A stretch of DNA of 63,412 nt, from positions 1 to 63,412 of the forward strand of contig JAAUSF010000011.1 of the NCBI GenBank assembly GCA_012033255.1, written 5' to 3'. The stretch is from Cyanobacteria bacterium RU_5_0. Lineage in GTDB: Bacteria > Cyanobacteriota > Cyanobacteriia > Elainellales > Elainellaceae. The notes under the pieces are model-generated. The model did no database searches. It was given only the letters and a program-made list of their open reading frames with translations, and was not told the DNA's origin. Position 1 is the first letter of the stretch. Every line of letters starts with the position of its first letter. This document shows, in pieces, positions 1-8,745 of the stretch. Made by a program: the position numbers and the translations under genes.

Positions 1-154
1 GTCGGTGTAACGAGCTAAAAGAACTGTCTAGAGGGATGTCAGTTGTGGAAATCTCGGTCGGACGGAATGGATTGATCATCGTCTCAATAGGGCACTCAAG
101 AGTAGCTTGAGTAAGCCTCTCGTCAACAACAGGGGCAGAAACTTTACGATCCAT
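1..154 (-). CDS. Partial hypothetical protein running off the left edge
   Basis: An ATG at 154-152 on the minus strand opens a frame of 51 codons that reaches base 1 without a stop. The peptide begins MDRKVSAPVV and is mixed polar and hydrophobic, with no membrane segment and no motif I recognise. No clear Shine-Dalgarno precedes the ATG. It would be transcribed in the same direction as the PAS protein, about 385 bases downstream of that gene. Since the 3' part is missing, it could be a real gene or a chance open frame. Confidence 0.35.
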   Translation of the reverse strand, partial: MDRKVSAPVVDERLTQATLECPIETMINPFRPTEISTTDIPLDSSFSSLHR

Positions 155-538
155 GAGAACACAGAGTTGTGAAAAATAAGGGACATCCAGGCACTCGAAC
201 GGATAAACCCAACCAACCTTATCTTGCGAGTCTAGATACGGCTATTCTATAACACTGCTCCAAGGGATGAATAAACCTTGAATGAAAGATTATGCAGAGT
301 AGATGAGATTCTTGGGCAAGAAACAAATAAGATGACGAAACAACGATCGACCGGGTTCCTAAGTGTAGAATTGAGTGTCTGAAGTGATTGCAATCACATT
401 GGTTCATATGAAAGGTGAAGAAAAGTATAGATACTTCATTGGTGTAGAAAGCGGATAGGGTGAGCATTGCCCACCCTACTTAGAGAATGTTTTATAAATT
501 GTCATTTCTCAGCAAATTTCTTCCCCTAGCCCTTCAAC

Positions 539-1729
539 TTAGCCTGAACTGTTGAGAACAAGCGATCGAAACTTCTCTTCACTAGCTCTCAATTCCGCTT
601 CTAGACGTTTGCGTTCGCTGATGTTATATCCGCAGATTGCAACTCCGTCGATTTCTAAGGCTAACGGGAATCGTTGTCCCTGAATATACAGATAAACCCA
701 TTTACCCGATCGCGATCTCCATCGGCATTCAATACCAGGTTTATTGAGTCGAATACCACTTGACCATAGATACAATGCGAGATCAATCTCGTTCAAATCA
801 TGAGGGTGAATGAGTTCTGAAATATACAGATCTAACAATTCATCTGTTTCATAGCCTAATGTCCGTTCAACAGCCGGACTTGCATAAATGATTTGTCCAC
901 TATTAGTCGTTTGGATAAACAAATTAGAGCTATTTAAAACAAATGTTTTCCACTTTCCTTCAGTTCTAATTAAAGCACTGTAAATCTTTTTGTTTTCCGT
1001 AATATCTTCTAGCAAAATAGCAAAGCTTTGATGCCCGTTTGCACAAGATGTGTTAAGCAGCGACACACTAGCATTCACCCAAACGACTTCGCCATTTTTA
1101 GCAATGAACCGCTTTTCGATCGTGTAGGATTCAATGTCGCCATCTAATAATTTTTGCCTCAGATTCACATCAATCAGTTTGTCTTCTGGATGAACAAAAT
1201 CTTCGAGGTGGTTAATTTCGCGATCGGTTCCTAACAACTCATGTAACCTCTGATTGCACCGAGCGAGTGTTCCATCAGGGTGAATCAGCGCGATCGCTAA
1301 ACTAGGGTGATTGAACACCGACATAAATAGCCGTTCATATTCTGCCTTGATTTTGTGAATGCAGGTATCCTGATTCGATTTTTTAGCCAATAAAAACATC
1401 AGTTTGGCATCAGAGCTAAATTGTAAGGAGCATTCAATGGCTTCACGGGTATTCTTCAAATTGAAAAGAAACTGAACCGTTTCTCCTTGAAGGGCACGGT
1501 TCCAAAAAGTTGTCACTACAGATTGTGGCGTTGATTCTGACAAAAAATAGTCATAGAAGCTGACTTCTTCAGCCTCGGCTTGCAGCAGTTCTAAGAAAGC
1601 TTGACTTGCGTATATGACTTCTCCTTGATCGTCATACACACAAATTGGATCAAGTAATCGCGCCAAAAACTCTAATGATTTCTTGGATCGAATCCCAGGA
1701 ATATCCCAGAAAGTAGAAATCATTCCCAC
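539..1729 (-). CDS. Multi-PAS sensor protein, C-terminally truncated
   Basis: Three PAS/PAC units can be seen at roughly residues 15-110, 125-245 and 255-375. They carry typical signatures such as FVHPEDK, RFIAKNGEVVWV, ILLEDITENKK, GYETDELL and ICGYNISERKR. After the third PAC the chain reads ERKRLEAELRASEEKFRSL and stops at VLNSSG. That is the first few residues of a fourth PAS, because the third repeat starts with the matching FVLNSSNLFIQ. In this family PAS arrays normally lead into a histidine kinase, GGDEF or further PAS domains, and no output domain follows here. I infer a truncated sensor, probably the remnant of a longer kinase. Ligand and partners are unknown. The frame after the stop shows no PAS-like continuation. 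Confidence 0.8.
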   Translation of the reverse strand: MGMISTFWDIPGIRSKKSLEFLARLLDPICVYDDQGEVIYASQAFLELLQAEAEEVSFYDYFLSESTPQSVVTTFWNRALQGETVQFLFNLKNTREAIECSLQFSSDAKLMFLLAKKSNQDTCIHKIKAEYERLFMSVFNHPSLAIALIHPDGTLARCNQRLHELLGTDREINHLEDFVHPEDKLIDVNLRQKLLDGDIESYTIEKRFIAKNGEVVWVNASVSLLNTSCANGHQSFAILLEDITENKKIYSALIRTEGKWKTFVLNSSNLFIQTTNSGQIIYASPAVERTLGYETDELLDLYISELIHPHDLNEIDLALYLWSSGIRLNKPGIECRWRSRSGKWVYLYIQGQRFPLALEIDGVAICGYNISERKRLEAELRASEEKFRSLVLNSSG

Positions 1730-1817
1730 TATCCTTGCAATTCTATTAGCTTGAATTCAAATGGAACTATACCAAAGCAACCTCACACCACTCCCTAAAG
1801 TTTTGTCCTGGGGTTGA

Positions 1818-1895
1818 CTATTTGGCAGTTACACCATCGAATTCTGCTCCCTGTTCATCCTTAGTAAAAAATCCAGTAAAGAATACGCGCACCAT
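1818..1895 (-). CDS. Candidate 25-residue small protein
   Basis: A 26-codon ORF (ATG at 1895-1893, stop TAG at 1820-1818) encodes a peptide beginning MVRVFFTGFF and ending DGVTAK. A purine-rich GGAGAG lies just upstream at good spacing. It has an aromatic/hydrophobic N-terminal half and an acidic, polar C-terminal half. It lies 88 bases upstream of the PAS gene in the same direction, so it could be a small protein or a leader peptide. I do not recognise the family. The good ribosome-binding site is the main support, and an ORF this short can arise by chance. Confidence 0.3.
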   Translation of the reverse strand: MVRVFFTGFFTKDEQGAEFDGVTAK

Positions 1896-2372
1896 CGTTC
1901 TCTCCTTTCTGACACACTGAAACATCGTTCCTGCTCACGGGCCTGCTCACGGGTATTTTAGCAGTGCCCCTATATCAGCTATTTGGGTTCGCAGGGTTGG
2001 TCATTTTTGTTGTCCTGAGCGTCCCTGTTGCTCCTATCTACTTAACTTAATATCGAAATGTTGAACCTTTTTACAAAACTTTACAATATTTTCTTCTAAA
2101 TTCTATCCGAAGTCTGAGGATCGTCAAATGCTCGATCGCTATGATCTCCCTCTGATCAACAGTTCATGGTACGGATAGCGTGATCGGGAAGGGACAATTT
2201 TCTCTGAGCAATTTTAGTTAGAACTAGATTTCTACGTGATTTTAGTTAGATAAGACAGGACGATTGAAACGGATTTGATGTTTTTTGCTTTAAATTCCGT
2301 ATTAGCAACTAGGATCATTTTCTCATTACAGGCGCTAAACTGGCATTGAGCCTGTTACACTCTGGATTCCGT

Positions 2373-2410
2373 TTAATTAGAACTGCGTCTACCATTCTGG
2401 TTCTAATTAA
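2373..2410. repeat. Perfect 11-bp inverted repeat
   Basis: TTAATTAGAAC at 2373-2383 is matched exactly by GTTCTAATTAA at 2400-2410 across a 16-base loop. It could be an operator or an RNA hairpin. There is no long T tract on either side, so an intrinsic terminator is unlikely. It lies about 490 bases upstream of the kinase gene. Confidence 0.55.
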
Positions 2411-2895
2411 CTAATGTCGATCGCCTTGTTATTGACCTCAAGTGACAGCCAACCGTTGCTTGTGATAGTCTCTGGCTGTTATAACCTTAAAAAGCAGGCG
2501 ATTTAATCGACTTTGACCGGAACAGCTAGCGCGGGTCTGAAATAAGCAGGTAAGTAGCATTTGCCGTTTTTATTTGATTTATTCTGTCGAGTTCTGTTAA
2601 GTTAGTTTACGAACCCGCTTCTCGAATCCAAAAGAGCAGACGCGAGGGCAGATGTGAAAAGTTCCTGCAATGCACTTCTAGCCATCCACAGGGTTACTAC
2701 GGCAATCCTGAATCCGTTATGAATGATCTGTTTAGCGATCTGCATTTTGTATTCAGTAAGCCGCATTCAGTATTCAACTGATCGCTGACAGATGCCCAAC
2801 AGAATATTGTAGGCGCATATCTAGAATCAAATGTGCATTCGGGAATGATCCACGAGGGTTGTGGTGAGATTCGGTTTAGGAATATTAGGGATCTG

Positions 2896-4821
2896 ATGGA
2901 AATGATTGGGCAACTGCTGGCGGGACGGTATCTCGCAGTCACGAAACTCGGAGCAGGTGGATTTAGCGAAACGTACCTGGCTCGTGATAAATATCTTCCA
3001 CACCATCCGTTGTGCGTGGTGAAGTGTCTGAATGTGTCATCAAGCAGCACAATTTCGCTGCAAACAGCACAACGGCTCTTTGAGACGGAAGCGCGTGTTT
3101 TAGATCATTTAGGACGAAATCACGAGCAAATTCCAACGCTGTTCGCATATTGCTATGAACAAGACCTGGTTTATCAGGTGCAAGAATATATTGATGGCGA
3201 AAACCTGGGAAATTGGGTTGCTGAAGGACGGCATTTGACGGCAGACGAAGCGATCGAACTACTGTCTGATGTCTTACCAATCCTGGACTATACTCATTCT
3301 CAAAACGTTATCCATCGCGATATCAAACCCAGTAATTTAATTCGTCGCCATGAAGACGGCAAAATTGTACTGATTGACTTTGGTGCGGCTTGTATTCATT
3401 CAGAGGCTGATTCTCACAGCGAACGAGATGATGATGATGTTCTCGTGGCAATTGGAACTCCTGGATACATGCCAGACGAGCAGCAAACAGGCACATCTCA
3501 GTTCAACAGTGATCTATATTCTTTAGGAGCATTGGTCATTCACCTGTTAACTGGCGTTCATCCGCGAGAGTTTCAACGCGATCCGATTTCAGGTGAGTTA
3601 GATTGGCAAATTCACTTAACTGGAAAACCAATCAATCCTAAGCTTATTACTGTTCTTGACCGAATGATCCGCAGTTTTCCTCGCGATCGCTACCAAACGG
3701 CATCGGAAGTCATCGCGGCTGTGTTTCCTTTAATCGGAGTTCGTACCTTGCGGCGATCGATTCGTGCAGTTTCTAATAAACGGCGATCGCTTGGGAAAAT
3801 GCTGAAACCAATGGCGGCGGTGGCAGTATTGGTGAGTATGGTAGGAGGAGGATGGTATTTCTATGATCACAGTGAACAAGCGGGAGCGATGCTGTCGCGG
3901 CTTGGTGTTCTATCTCAAGAATCAAACATTTCTCTGACTTGGCTGCATGATTTGCCAATTCAGTTTGCGGTCGATCGGATGATAGTTGCACCTGATAATC
4001 AAATTTTGGTGACAGCAGAATCTGATCATGTTCTGCGCTTATGGTCACTCGCAGATAATGCCATGCTGAAGGCTCTGTCTGGGCATACTGACACCGTGAC
4101 AGCTTTAACCATGAATCAGGATGGCACTGTCTTAGTGAGCGGCAGTGAAGATCGGACTGTGCGGGTTTGGGATGTCGCATCTGGAAAACTCCTGTGGACG
4201 TTTACAGGACATCAGGGAGCGATTACAACCGTTGCCATCAGTTCAGATACCCGGACGGCGGTAAGCGGTAGTAAGGATGGAACATTACGCATGTGGGATT
4301 TGCAAAGTGGCGCACTCCTGCAAACTCTGAAGCTTCCTGACGGGGAAGTTACGGCAGTGGCGTATGGGGCTAAACCAAATAGCCTGATTAGTGCGAACAG
4401 CGATCGTCTCATCCAAGTTTGGGATGTAAGTACGGGGCAATTAAAGCGAGTATTTGCAGGACATACGGCGGCGATCGCTGGCTTGCGACTCGCAGATAAC
4501 CACATGCTGTTCAGTTTTGGTGAAGATCGGACGTTAGTGTGGGATCTCGATCGCGAGGAATTGGTGCGTGTGTTCTCAGAGGATTCAGCGAACCCTATGA
4601 CTACCGTGCTAGACAAGCAGCACATTATGACGGTTCATGACAATGGCATTATCCGCGTCTGGACTCGTGAAACAGGGCGGCTTGTGACAACGGTTTCAGA
4701 TAAGAAGTTAGCGCGAAATCTGGATGTAGCGCTCAGTCCAAATCATCGCTATCTGGTGTGTTGGAGTCCCGATCAACGGCTGCACGTTTGGCAAATGGAT
4801 GATAGCGCCATTCATCAGTGA
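2896..4821 (+). CDS. Membrane-anchored Ser/Thr protein kinase with C-terminal WD40 repeats
   Basis: The N-terminal Hanks-type kinase domain starts at QLLAGRYLAV. It has the glycine loop GAGGFSETYLARD, the VVK lysine, HRDIKPSN (His140-Arg141-Asp142), DFGAA (Asp161) and a GTPGYMPDEQ activation segment, so all catalytic residues are present. A hydrophobic segment at about residues 305-323 (VAVLVSMVGGGWYF) predicts one membrane span. Residues ~365-640 hold WD40 repeats (for example VRVWDVASGKLL, LRMWDLQSGALL) forming a probable extracytoplasmic propeller. The ATG at 2896 or 2902 is preferred over the upstream ATG at 2833 because family members begin right before GQLL. The next gene overlaps or follows within 70 bases, and an FHA-domain protein lies two genes on, a likely phospho-target. 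Confidence 0.9.
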   Translation: MEMIGQLLAGRYLAVTKLGAGGFSETYLARDKYLPHHPLCVVKCLNVSSSSTISLQTAQRLFETEARVLDHLGRNHEQIPTLFAYCYEQDLVYQVQEYIDGENLGNWVAEGRHLTADEAIELLSDVLPILDYTHSQNVIHRDIKPSNLIRRHEDGKIVLIDFGAACIHSEADSHSERDDDDVLVAIGTPGYMPDEQQTGTSQFNSDLYSLGALVIHLLTGVHPREFQRDPISGELDWQIHLTGKPINPKLITVLDRMIRSFPRDRYQTASEVIAAVFPLIGVRTLRRSIRAVSNKRRSLGKMLKPMAAVAVLVSMVGGGWYFYDHSEQAGAMLSRLGVLSQESNISLTWLHDLPIQFAVDRMIVAPDNQILVTAESDHVLRLWSLADNAMLKALSGHTDTVTALTMNQDGTVLVSGSEDRTVRVWDVASGKLLWTFTGHQGAITTVAISSDTRTAVSGSKDGTLRMWDLQSGALLQTLKLPDGEVTAVAYGAKPNSLISANSDRLIQVWDVSTGQLKRVFAGHTAAIAGLRLADNHMLFSFGEDRTLVWDLDREELVRVFSEDSANPMTTVLDKQHIMTVHDNGIIRVWTRETGRLVTTVSDKKLARNLDVALSPNHRYLVCWSPDQRLHVWQMDDSAIHQ

Positions 4822-4889
4822 GCCGATGCCCGTCTCCTACGGTGCGCGGCTGGAGTGATATCGACATCAACTATAGAAGTGTGACGCCT

Positions 4890-6620
4890 ATGCTGAGCAA
4901 AGTTTCCGAAAAAACAATGCACAATGTCCGTTGGGTCTTAACCCTTGGATGGTTTCTGTTGATTGCTTCCCTCTTCTATGACCCCATTACCCCAGCCTTC
5001 ACCCACCCTGACGCTGTGGGCAGCCCATTTCGTTTACACCCAGAGGTTTATCTCGATCCCGATCGCTGTGTCAAAATTCGAGATACTTGTATTCAAGAGC
5101 AGCCCTTCTCGATGAGCGTGTTGATCTGGTGGGCGATGATTGTCCCTGCTGGAATCCTGATTTTGCAAACATTTGGGCATGAACTTTGGCGACGGATTTG
5201 TCCGTTGTCCTTCTTATCTCAAATTCCACGCGCCTTGGGGATTCAACGAAAACGGAAAGTCATTGATCCAATTACGCAACAGCCTCGCTACGAATTAGTC
5301 ACGATCGGCGAAAACTCTTGGCTAGGACGGAACCACCTTTACTTCCAATCTGGGCTATTTGTCATCGGGCTAGGAGCGCGGATTCTCTTTGTAAACGGTC
5401 ATCGGACTTCTCTTGGCTTCTTTTTAATCGGCACAATCCTCTGCGCTATCCTCATTGGCTATCTATATGCCGGAAAAAGCTGGTGCAACTATTTCTGCCC
5501 GATGGCTCCTGTACAGATGATTTATACCGGACCTCGCGCTCTGTTGGGCAGTCAGGCGCACACCGCACCTAAACCTAGCATCACCCAATCCATGTGTCGC
5601 ACGGTTAACCCTCAAACGGGGCAAGAGATGAGTGCTTGTGTCGGTTGCAAAGCACCTTGCATTGACATTGATTCTGAAAAAACCTACTGGCAGGAACTCA
5701 AAAAACCCGGTCGCCGCTTAGTGCAGTATGGATACTTGGGGATGGTGATTGCCTTCTACTTCTACTACTTCCTGTATTCCGGCAACTGGGACTACTATTT
5801 CACTGGCTCATGGACACACGAAGAAACCTTGCTCACCAGGCTGTTTGATCCAGGTTTCTATATCAACGGGCAAGTAATTCCCATCCCCAAATTTATTGCA
5901 GTGTTTATCACCTATGGCGTATTTGGGGCAGCAACATTTAGCCTGGGACTGATTCTAGAAAAGCTTTATCGCCGATTCACGGGTTGGCGTGGGCGTTCGG
6001 TTTCAGCCGAACAAGCTCAGCACGTTATGTTTACGATCTTCACCACTGTATCATTCTGGACATTCTTCTCCTACGGTGCCCGTCCTTCCCTAAACCGACT
6101 ACCCACTTATCCGCTTCTAGGATTCAATGCGCTAGTGGTTCTCGTCGGTGCGATTTGGTTCTATCGTACCTTGGGACGGACTCGTGCCAAGTATGATCGG
6201 GAAAGCACTGCAAGCAGCTTGCGAAAGCAACTTCAGAAGCTTCAGTTAGACCCCTCGCTGCTAGAAGGTCGTTCTCTGGAGGAGCTTTCGGCTGATGAAG
6301 TGTATACGCTCGTAAAAGTGTTGCCTGGATTCTCGCAGCAATTGCGAATGCAAACCTATAGTGGCGTTGTGCAGGAAGCTCTAGAGCAGCAGGTCGTTGA
6401 TGCCTCTAACAGCCTCGACTTCTTCAAGAAACTGCGCCAAGACCTTCAAATTCAGGATTCCGACCATTTTGCGGCGATCGAAACCATTGCCGCTACTCAC
6501 CCAGAACTCCTGGTGTCTTCTCGGACTGAACGAGTATCTGCCGTAGCTCACGATAATGTCACTCTAGCCCGAACCGTTGCCAAGCGATTGCGGAAACCAA
6601 CACCCGATGGCGAATCCTGA
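4890..6620 (+). CDS. Polytopic membrane iron-sulphur protein (NapH/NosR/CcoG-like)
   Basis: This protein has several membrane segments and cysteine motifs of membrane iron-sulphur electron carriers. Cys199-X3-Cys203-Pro204 (CNYFCP) and Cys250-X2-Cys253-X3-Cys257 (CVGCKAPC) are separated by about 45 residues, and an RICPLSF motif lies earlier. Such CX3CP proteins (NapH, NosR and CcoG families) move electrons across or along the membrane. The C-terminal ~130 residues are soluble and helical. The frame opens at a GTG overlapping the kinase stop (4818), but the ATG at 4890 gives a normal hydrophobic N-terminus (MLSKVSEKTM). The next gene encodes a flavin/2Fe-2S reductase, so I infer that it feeds electrons to or takes them from this membrane protein. 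The terminal substrate is unknown. Confidence 0.75.
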   Translation: MLSKVSEKTMHNVRWVLTLGWFLLIASLFYDPITPAFTHPDAVGSPFRLHPEVYLDPDRCVKIRDTCIQEQPFSMSVLIWWAMIVPAGILILQTFGHELWRRICPLSFLSQIPRALGIQRKRKVIDPITQQPRYELVTIGENSWLGRNHLYFQSGLFVIGLGARILFVNGHRTSLGFFLIGTILCAILIGYLYAGKSWCNYFCPMAPVQMIYTGPRALLGSQAHTAPKPSITQSMCRTVNPQTGQEMSACVGCKAPCIDIDSEKTYWQELKKPGRRLVQYGYLGMVIAFYFYYFLYSGNWDYYFTGSWTHEETLLTRLFDPGFYINGQVIPIPKFIAVFITYGVFGAATFSLGLILEKLYRRFTGWRGRSVSAEQAQHVMFTIFTTVSFWTFFSYGARPSLNRLPTYPLLGFNALVVLVGAIWFYRTLGRTRAKYDRESTASSLRKQLQKLQLDPSLLEGRSLEELSADEVYTLVKVLPGFSQQLRMQTYSGVVQEALEQQVVDASNSLDFFKKLRQDLQIQDSDHFAAIETIAATHPELLVSSRTERVSAVAHDNVTLARTVAKRLRKPTPDGES

Positions 6621-6697
6621 CCTCCGATCGACGGTGGTAACACACGGGATTGAATGGGCAGAATTTGAACGCAAAATTTGACGCAGGAGTTTGCACT

Positions 6698-8347
6698 ATG
6701 TTGAAACTTAAGTCCGTTAACTTCGAGCAACAGCAGTTTCAATTTCACGAGCTTGATCAAGCCTTTCCCGGACAACTGGAATGGGTAATCGGACGCAATA
6801 CAACTTGCGATCTGGTTTTGCCTTGTCCAGAAGTCAGCCGAGTCCATGGACGAATTTTTTACAGCGAAGGTATCTATCAATATGTTGATGTTGGTAGCAC
6901 TTCCGGAACTCTCCTGAATGGTGAGGTTGTTCCGGCAAACGAAAAACATCTGCTTCATCCAGGTGATTTACTCCAGCTTGGCGAAACATTTTTACATGTT
7001 GAGGAGTTAACTCCCCCTGCACTGCTTGAATCTTCGACAGAAACAGTTCACTCGGCTCCTGTATCGCTCCCTGAAAAACAGTGGACAGAAGGAGATCTGG
7101 AGTGTCGTTGCAGCCGCATTATCGACGAGACACCGGATGTTAAAACATTTTGTTTTGTCGCAGAGCCTCCGGTCATGTTCAACTATAAGCCAGGGCAATT
7201 CGTCAACTTGAAGATTGAGATTGACGGTAAACCCGTGATTCGCTCGTATTCCATCTCGTCTTCTCCGAGTCGTCCCTATCATCTCAGCCTGACGGTTAAG
7301 CGAGTTCCGAGTCCGCCTGAACACTCGGATCTGCCACCAGGTGTGGTATCTAACTGGCTACATGACAATCTAAAGGTGGGCGATCGAGTTAAGTTTCTGA
7401 CCGGTCCCCTGGGACATTTTACCTGTCTCCCTGAAATGCCCACTAAGATGCTGCTAATTTCAGCTGGAAGCGGCATCACCCCAATGATGTCGATGTCTCG
7501 TTGGGTACAAGATACACTTGCCGACTGCGATATTGTATTCCTCCACAGTTCCCGCACCTTAGAGGACATCATATTCCGTGCCGAGTTGGAAGCGATGGCA
7601 GTTCAGATGTCCAATTTTCACCTGGCTGTCACTCTGACCCAACAGCCGCTCGGACGCTCTTGGATGGGCTTAACCGGACGGATCTCCAAAGCGATGCTAT
7701 ATGTGGTAGCACCGGATTTACTCGATCGCGCCGTTTTTGTCTGCGGTCCAAATGGATTCATGCAGGGAATTAAATCCACATTAGAATCCATGAACTTCCC
7801 AATGCAGAATTACAAGGAAGAGAGCTTCGGTGGCAAAAAAGTGGTTCCACCGTCTCAAACTCAACCGGCACCGACGACCCAAACCACATTGCGAAAGATC
7901 CCTGCTACGGCTATCAGCAGTGGCAACGGCAAAGGGCACCCGTCTAGCAACGGTAAGCCGCCAGCGCAAACCCAATCTACCCCACAAACGGGAGTGCGAT
8001 CGAATGCCCCTGTGGCGGCTAGTAACGGTAAGGGAGCGGCGACCCAAGTACTCACTCCTACCAAACCCGCTCCTACGACCACTGCTCCGGCGGTCAACTT
8101 TTGCAAATCTGCCAAAGAAATTCCCGCAGATGGTAACACGACTATCCTAGAGTTAGCTGACCAGGAAGGAGTTCAGATCAATAATGCTTGCCGTGTAGGT
8201 GCTTGTGGCGCGTGTAAAGTTCTTGCTCGACAAGGTAAAGTCCGTTATGATTCACAGCCAATGGCGCTGACTGCGAAAGATCAAGAAGCGGGTTATGTGT
8301 TGGCGTGTGTGGCATATCCTGTAGACCGTCTTACGGTTGAAGCCTAG
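6698..8347 (+). CDS. FHA - ferredoxin-reductase - 2Fe-2S ferredoxin fusion protein
   Basis: Three modules are fused in 549 residues. An FHA domain spans about residues 20-100 (VIGRNTTCDL, SRVHGRIF, GSTSGTLLNG), which in known families binds phosphothreonine. An FNR-type FAD/NAD(P)H module spans ~130-375, with RSYSISSSPS (Arg182, Tyr184, Ser185) and SAGSGITPMM. A Pro/Thr/Ser/Gln-rich linker of roughly 110 residues follows. The C-terminal plant-type 2Fe-2S domain has Cys498-X4-Cys503-X2-Cys506 and Cys537. The start at 6698 is set by AGGAG nine bases upstream; an earlier TTG (6650) lacks this. Being downstream of a Ser/Thr kinase and a membrane Fe-S protein, it is probably the soluble electron donor, docked or regulated through phospho-dependent FHA binding. 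Confidence 0.88.
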   Translation: MLKLKSVNFEQQQFQFHELDQAFPGQLEWVIGRNTTCDLVLPCPEVSRVHGRIFYSEGIYQYVDVGSTSGTLLNGEVVPANEKHLLHPGDLLQLGETFLHVEELTPPALLESSTETVHSAPVSLPEKQWTEGDLECRCSRIIDETPDVKTFCFVAEPPVMFNYKPGQFVNLKIEIDGKPVIRSYSISSSPSRPYHLSLTVKRVPSPPEHSDLPPGVVSNWLHDNLKVGDRVKFLTGPLGHFTCLPEMPTKMLLISAGSGITPMMSMSRWVQDTLADCDIVFLHSSRTLEDIIFRAELEAMAVQMSNFHLAVTLTQQPLGRSWMGLTGRISKAMLYVVAPDLLDRAVFVCGPNGFMQGIKSTLESMNFPMQNYKEESFGGKKVVPPSQTQPAPTTQTTLRKIPATAISSGNGKGHPSSNGKPPAQTQSTPQTGVRSNAPVAASNGKGAATQVLTPTKPAPTTTAPAVNFCKSAKEIPADGNTTILELADQEGVQINNACRVGACGACKVLARQGKVRYDSQPMALTAKDQEAGYVLACVAYPVDRLTVEA

Positions 8348-8394
8348 CAACAAGGATTGTAATAATCTCCAGGTTTCAGGTAAAGGACACAATT

Positions 8395-8422
8395 GTAGGG
8401 GCACGGCATGCTGTGCTCCTAC
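8395..8422. repeat. Dispersed hairpin repeat (GTAGGGGCAC family)
   Basis: GTAGGGGCAC at 8395-8404 pairs with GTGCTCCTAC at 8413-8422 (one G-U). A related hairpin lies at 22525-22548. It sits 50 bases after the FHA fusion gene and might slow or end transcription, though no T run follows. Confidence 0.55.
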
Positions 8423-8490
8423 CGCGTTCCCATTTTGGCACCAAAGTATTCTAATCTTTAGGACGTTAGTAATACGTTGCAACTTAATCT

Positions 8491-8528
8491 AATTAAAAAA
8501 GGCTAGAAACGTCGAAGCTTCTAGCCTT
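8491..8528 (-). terminator. Intrinsic terminator-like hairpin, minus strand
   Basis: AAGGCTAGAA (8499-8508) pairs with TTCTAGCCTT (8519-8528). Read on the minus strand, the hairpin is followed by TTTTTTAATT, the usual intrinsic terminator layout. It could end minus-strand transcription coming from the BON-protein gene or from the repeat-rich region in between. Confidence 0.6.
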
Positions 8529-8529
8529 A

Positions 8530-8650
8530 GCTATTAGACGGGAAGCCCCGCGCTCTCCCGATAGGGGAGCGTCGGGATGAGAGGCGCAGCGATGAGGAGC
8601 CTCACCCCGGAATGATGCCGCAAGGCGGATGGAGTGGGTGGGCGACGAAT
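8530..8650. mobile_element. Probable IS200/IS605-type end remnant with folded RNA-like structure
   Basis: The segment GGAAGCCCCGCGCTCTCCC (8541-8559) folds back on GGGGAGCGTCGGG (8564-8576), with a small bulge. GAAGCCC followed by a GC-rich stem resembles the subterminal hairpins of IS605 elements that also form the 3' part of TnpB omega RNAs. Further stems follow: AGGC with GCCT, and CCGC with GCGG. No transposase or tnpB gene is present, so this is at most a relic. Assignment rests on motif resemblance only. Confidence 0.4.
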
Positions 8651-8745
8651 TGCCAATAAATACGATCGAGTAATCCAGGGGTTTTATTTTGCAACATAAT
8701 GGCTGTGTTATAATAGCAGCAGGGGTTTGAGCTAATCGCCGCCCT

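Larger units (their letters stand above)
1730..2832. other. 1.1 kb gene-poor region between the PAS gene and the kinase cluster
   Basis: Apart from the 25-codon ORF, no convincing gene is visible. A direct duplication of CCTGCTCACGGG occurs at 1930-1953. A plus-strand frame through 1922-2050 encodes a very hydrophobic peptide (ILAVPLYQLF, then FAGLVIFVVL) but lacks an ATG, GTG or TTG start near its beginning, so it may be a decayed membrane peptide. A second short inverted repeat, ACAGCCA with TGGCTGT, lies around 2448-2479. The promoter of the kinase cluster should lie in the distal part, but no clear -35/-10 pair stands out. Confidence 0.5.

Noticed and set aside
219..467. 82-residue minus-strand ORF
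   Set aside because: No ribosome-binding site or recognisable domain; sequence rich in His/Ser/Cys typical of a chance frame, and it crosses a palindromic repeat.
1922..2050. Hydrophobic plus-strand peptide ILAVPLYQLF...
   Set aside because: It looks like a membrane segment but has no start codon or ribosome-binding site; noted only as a possible remnant.
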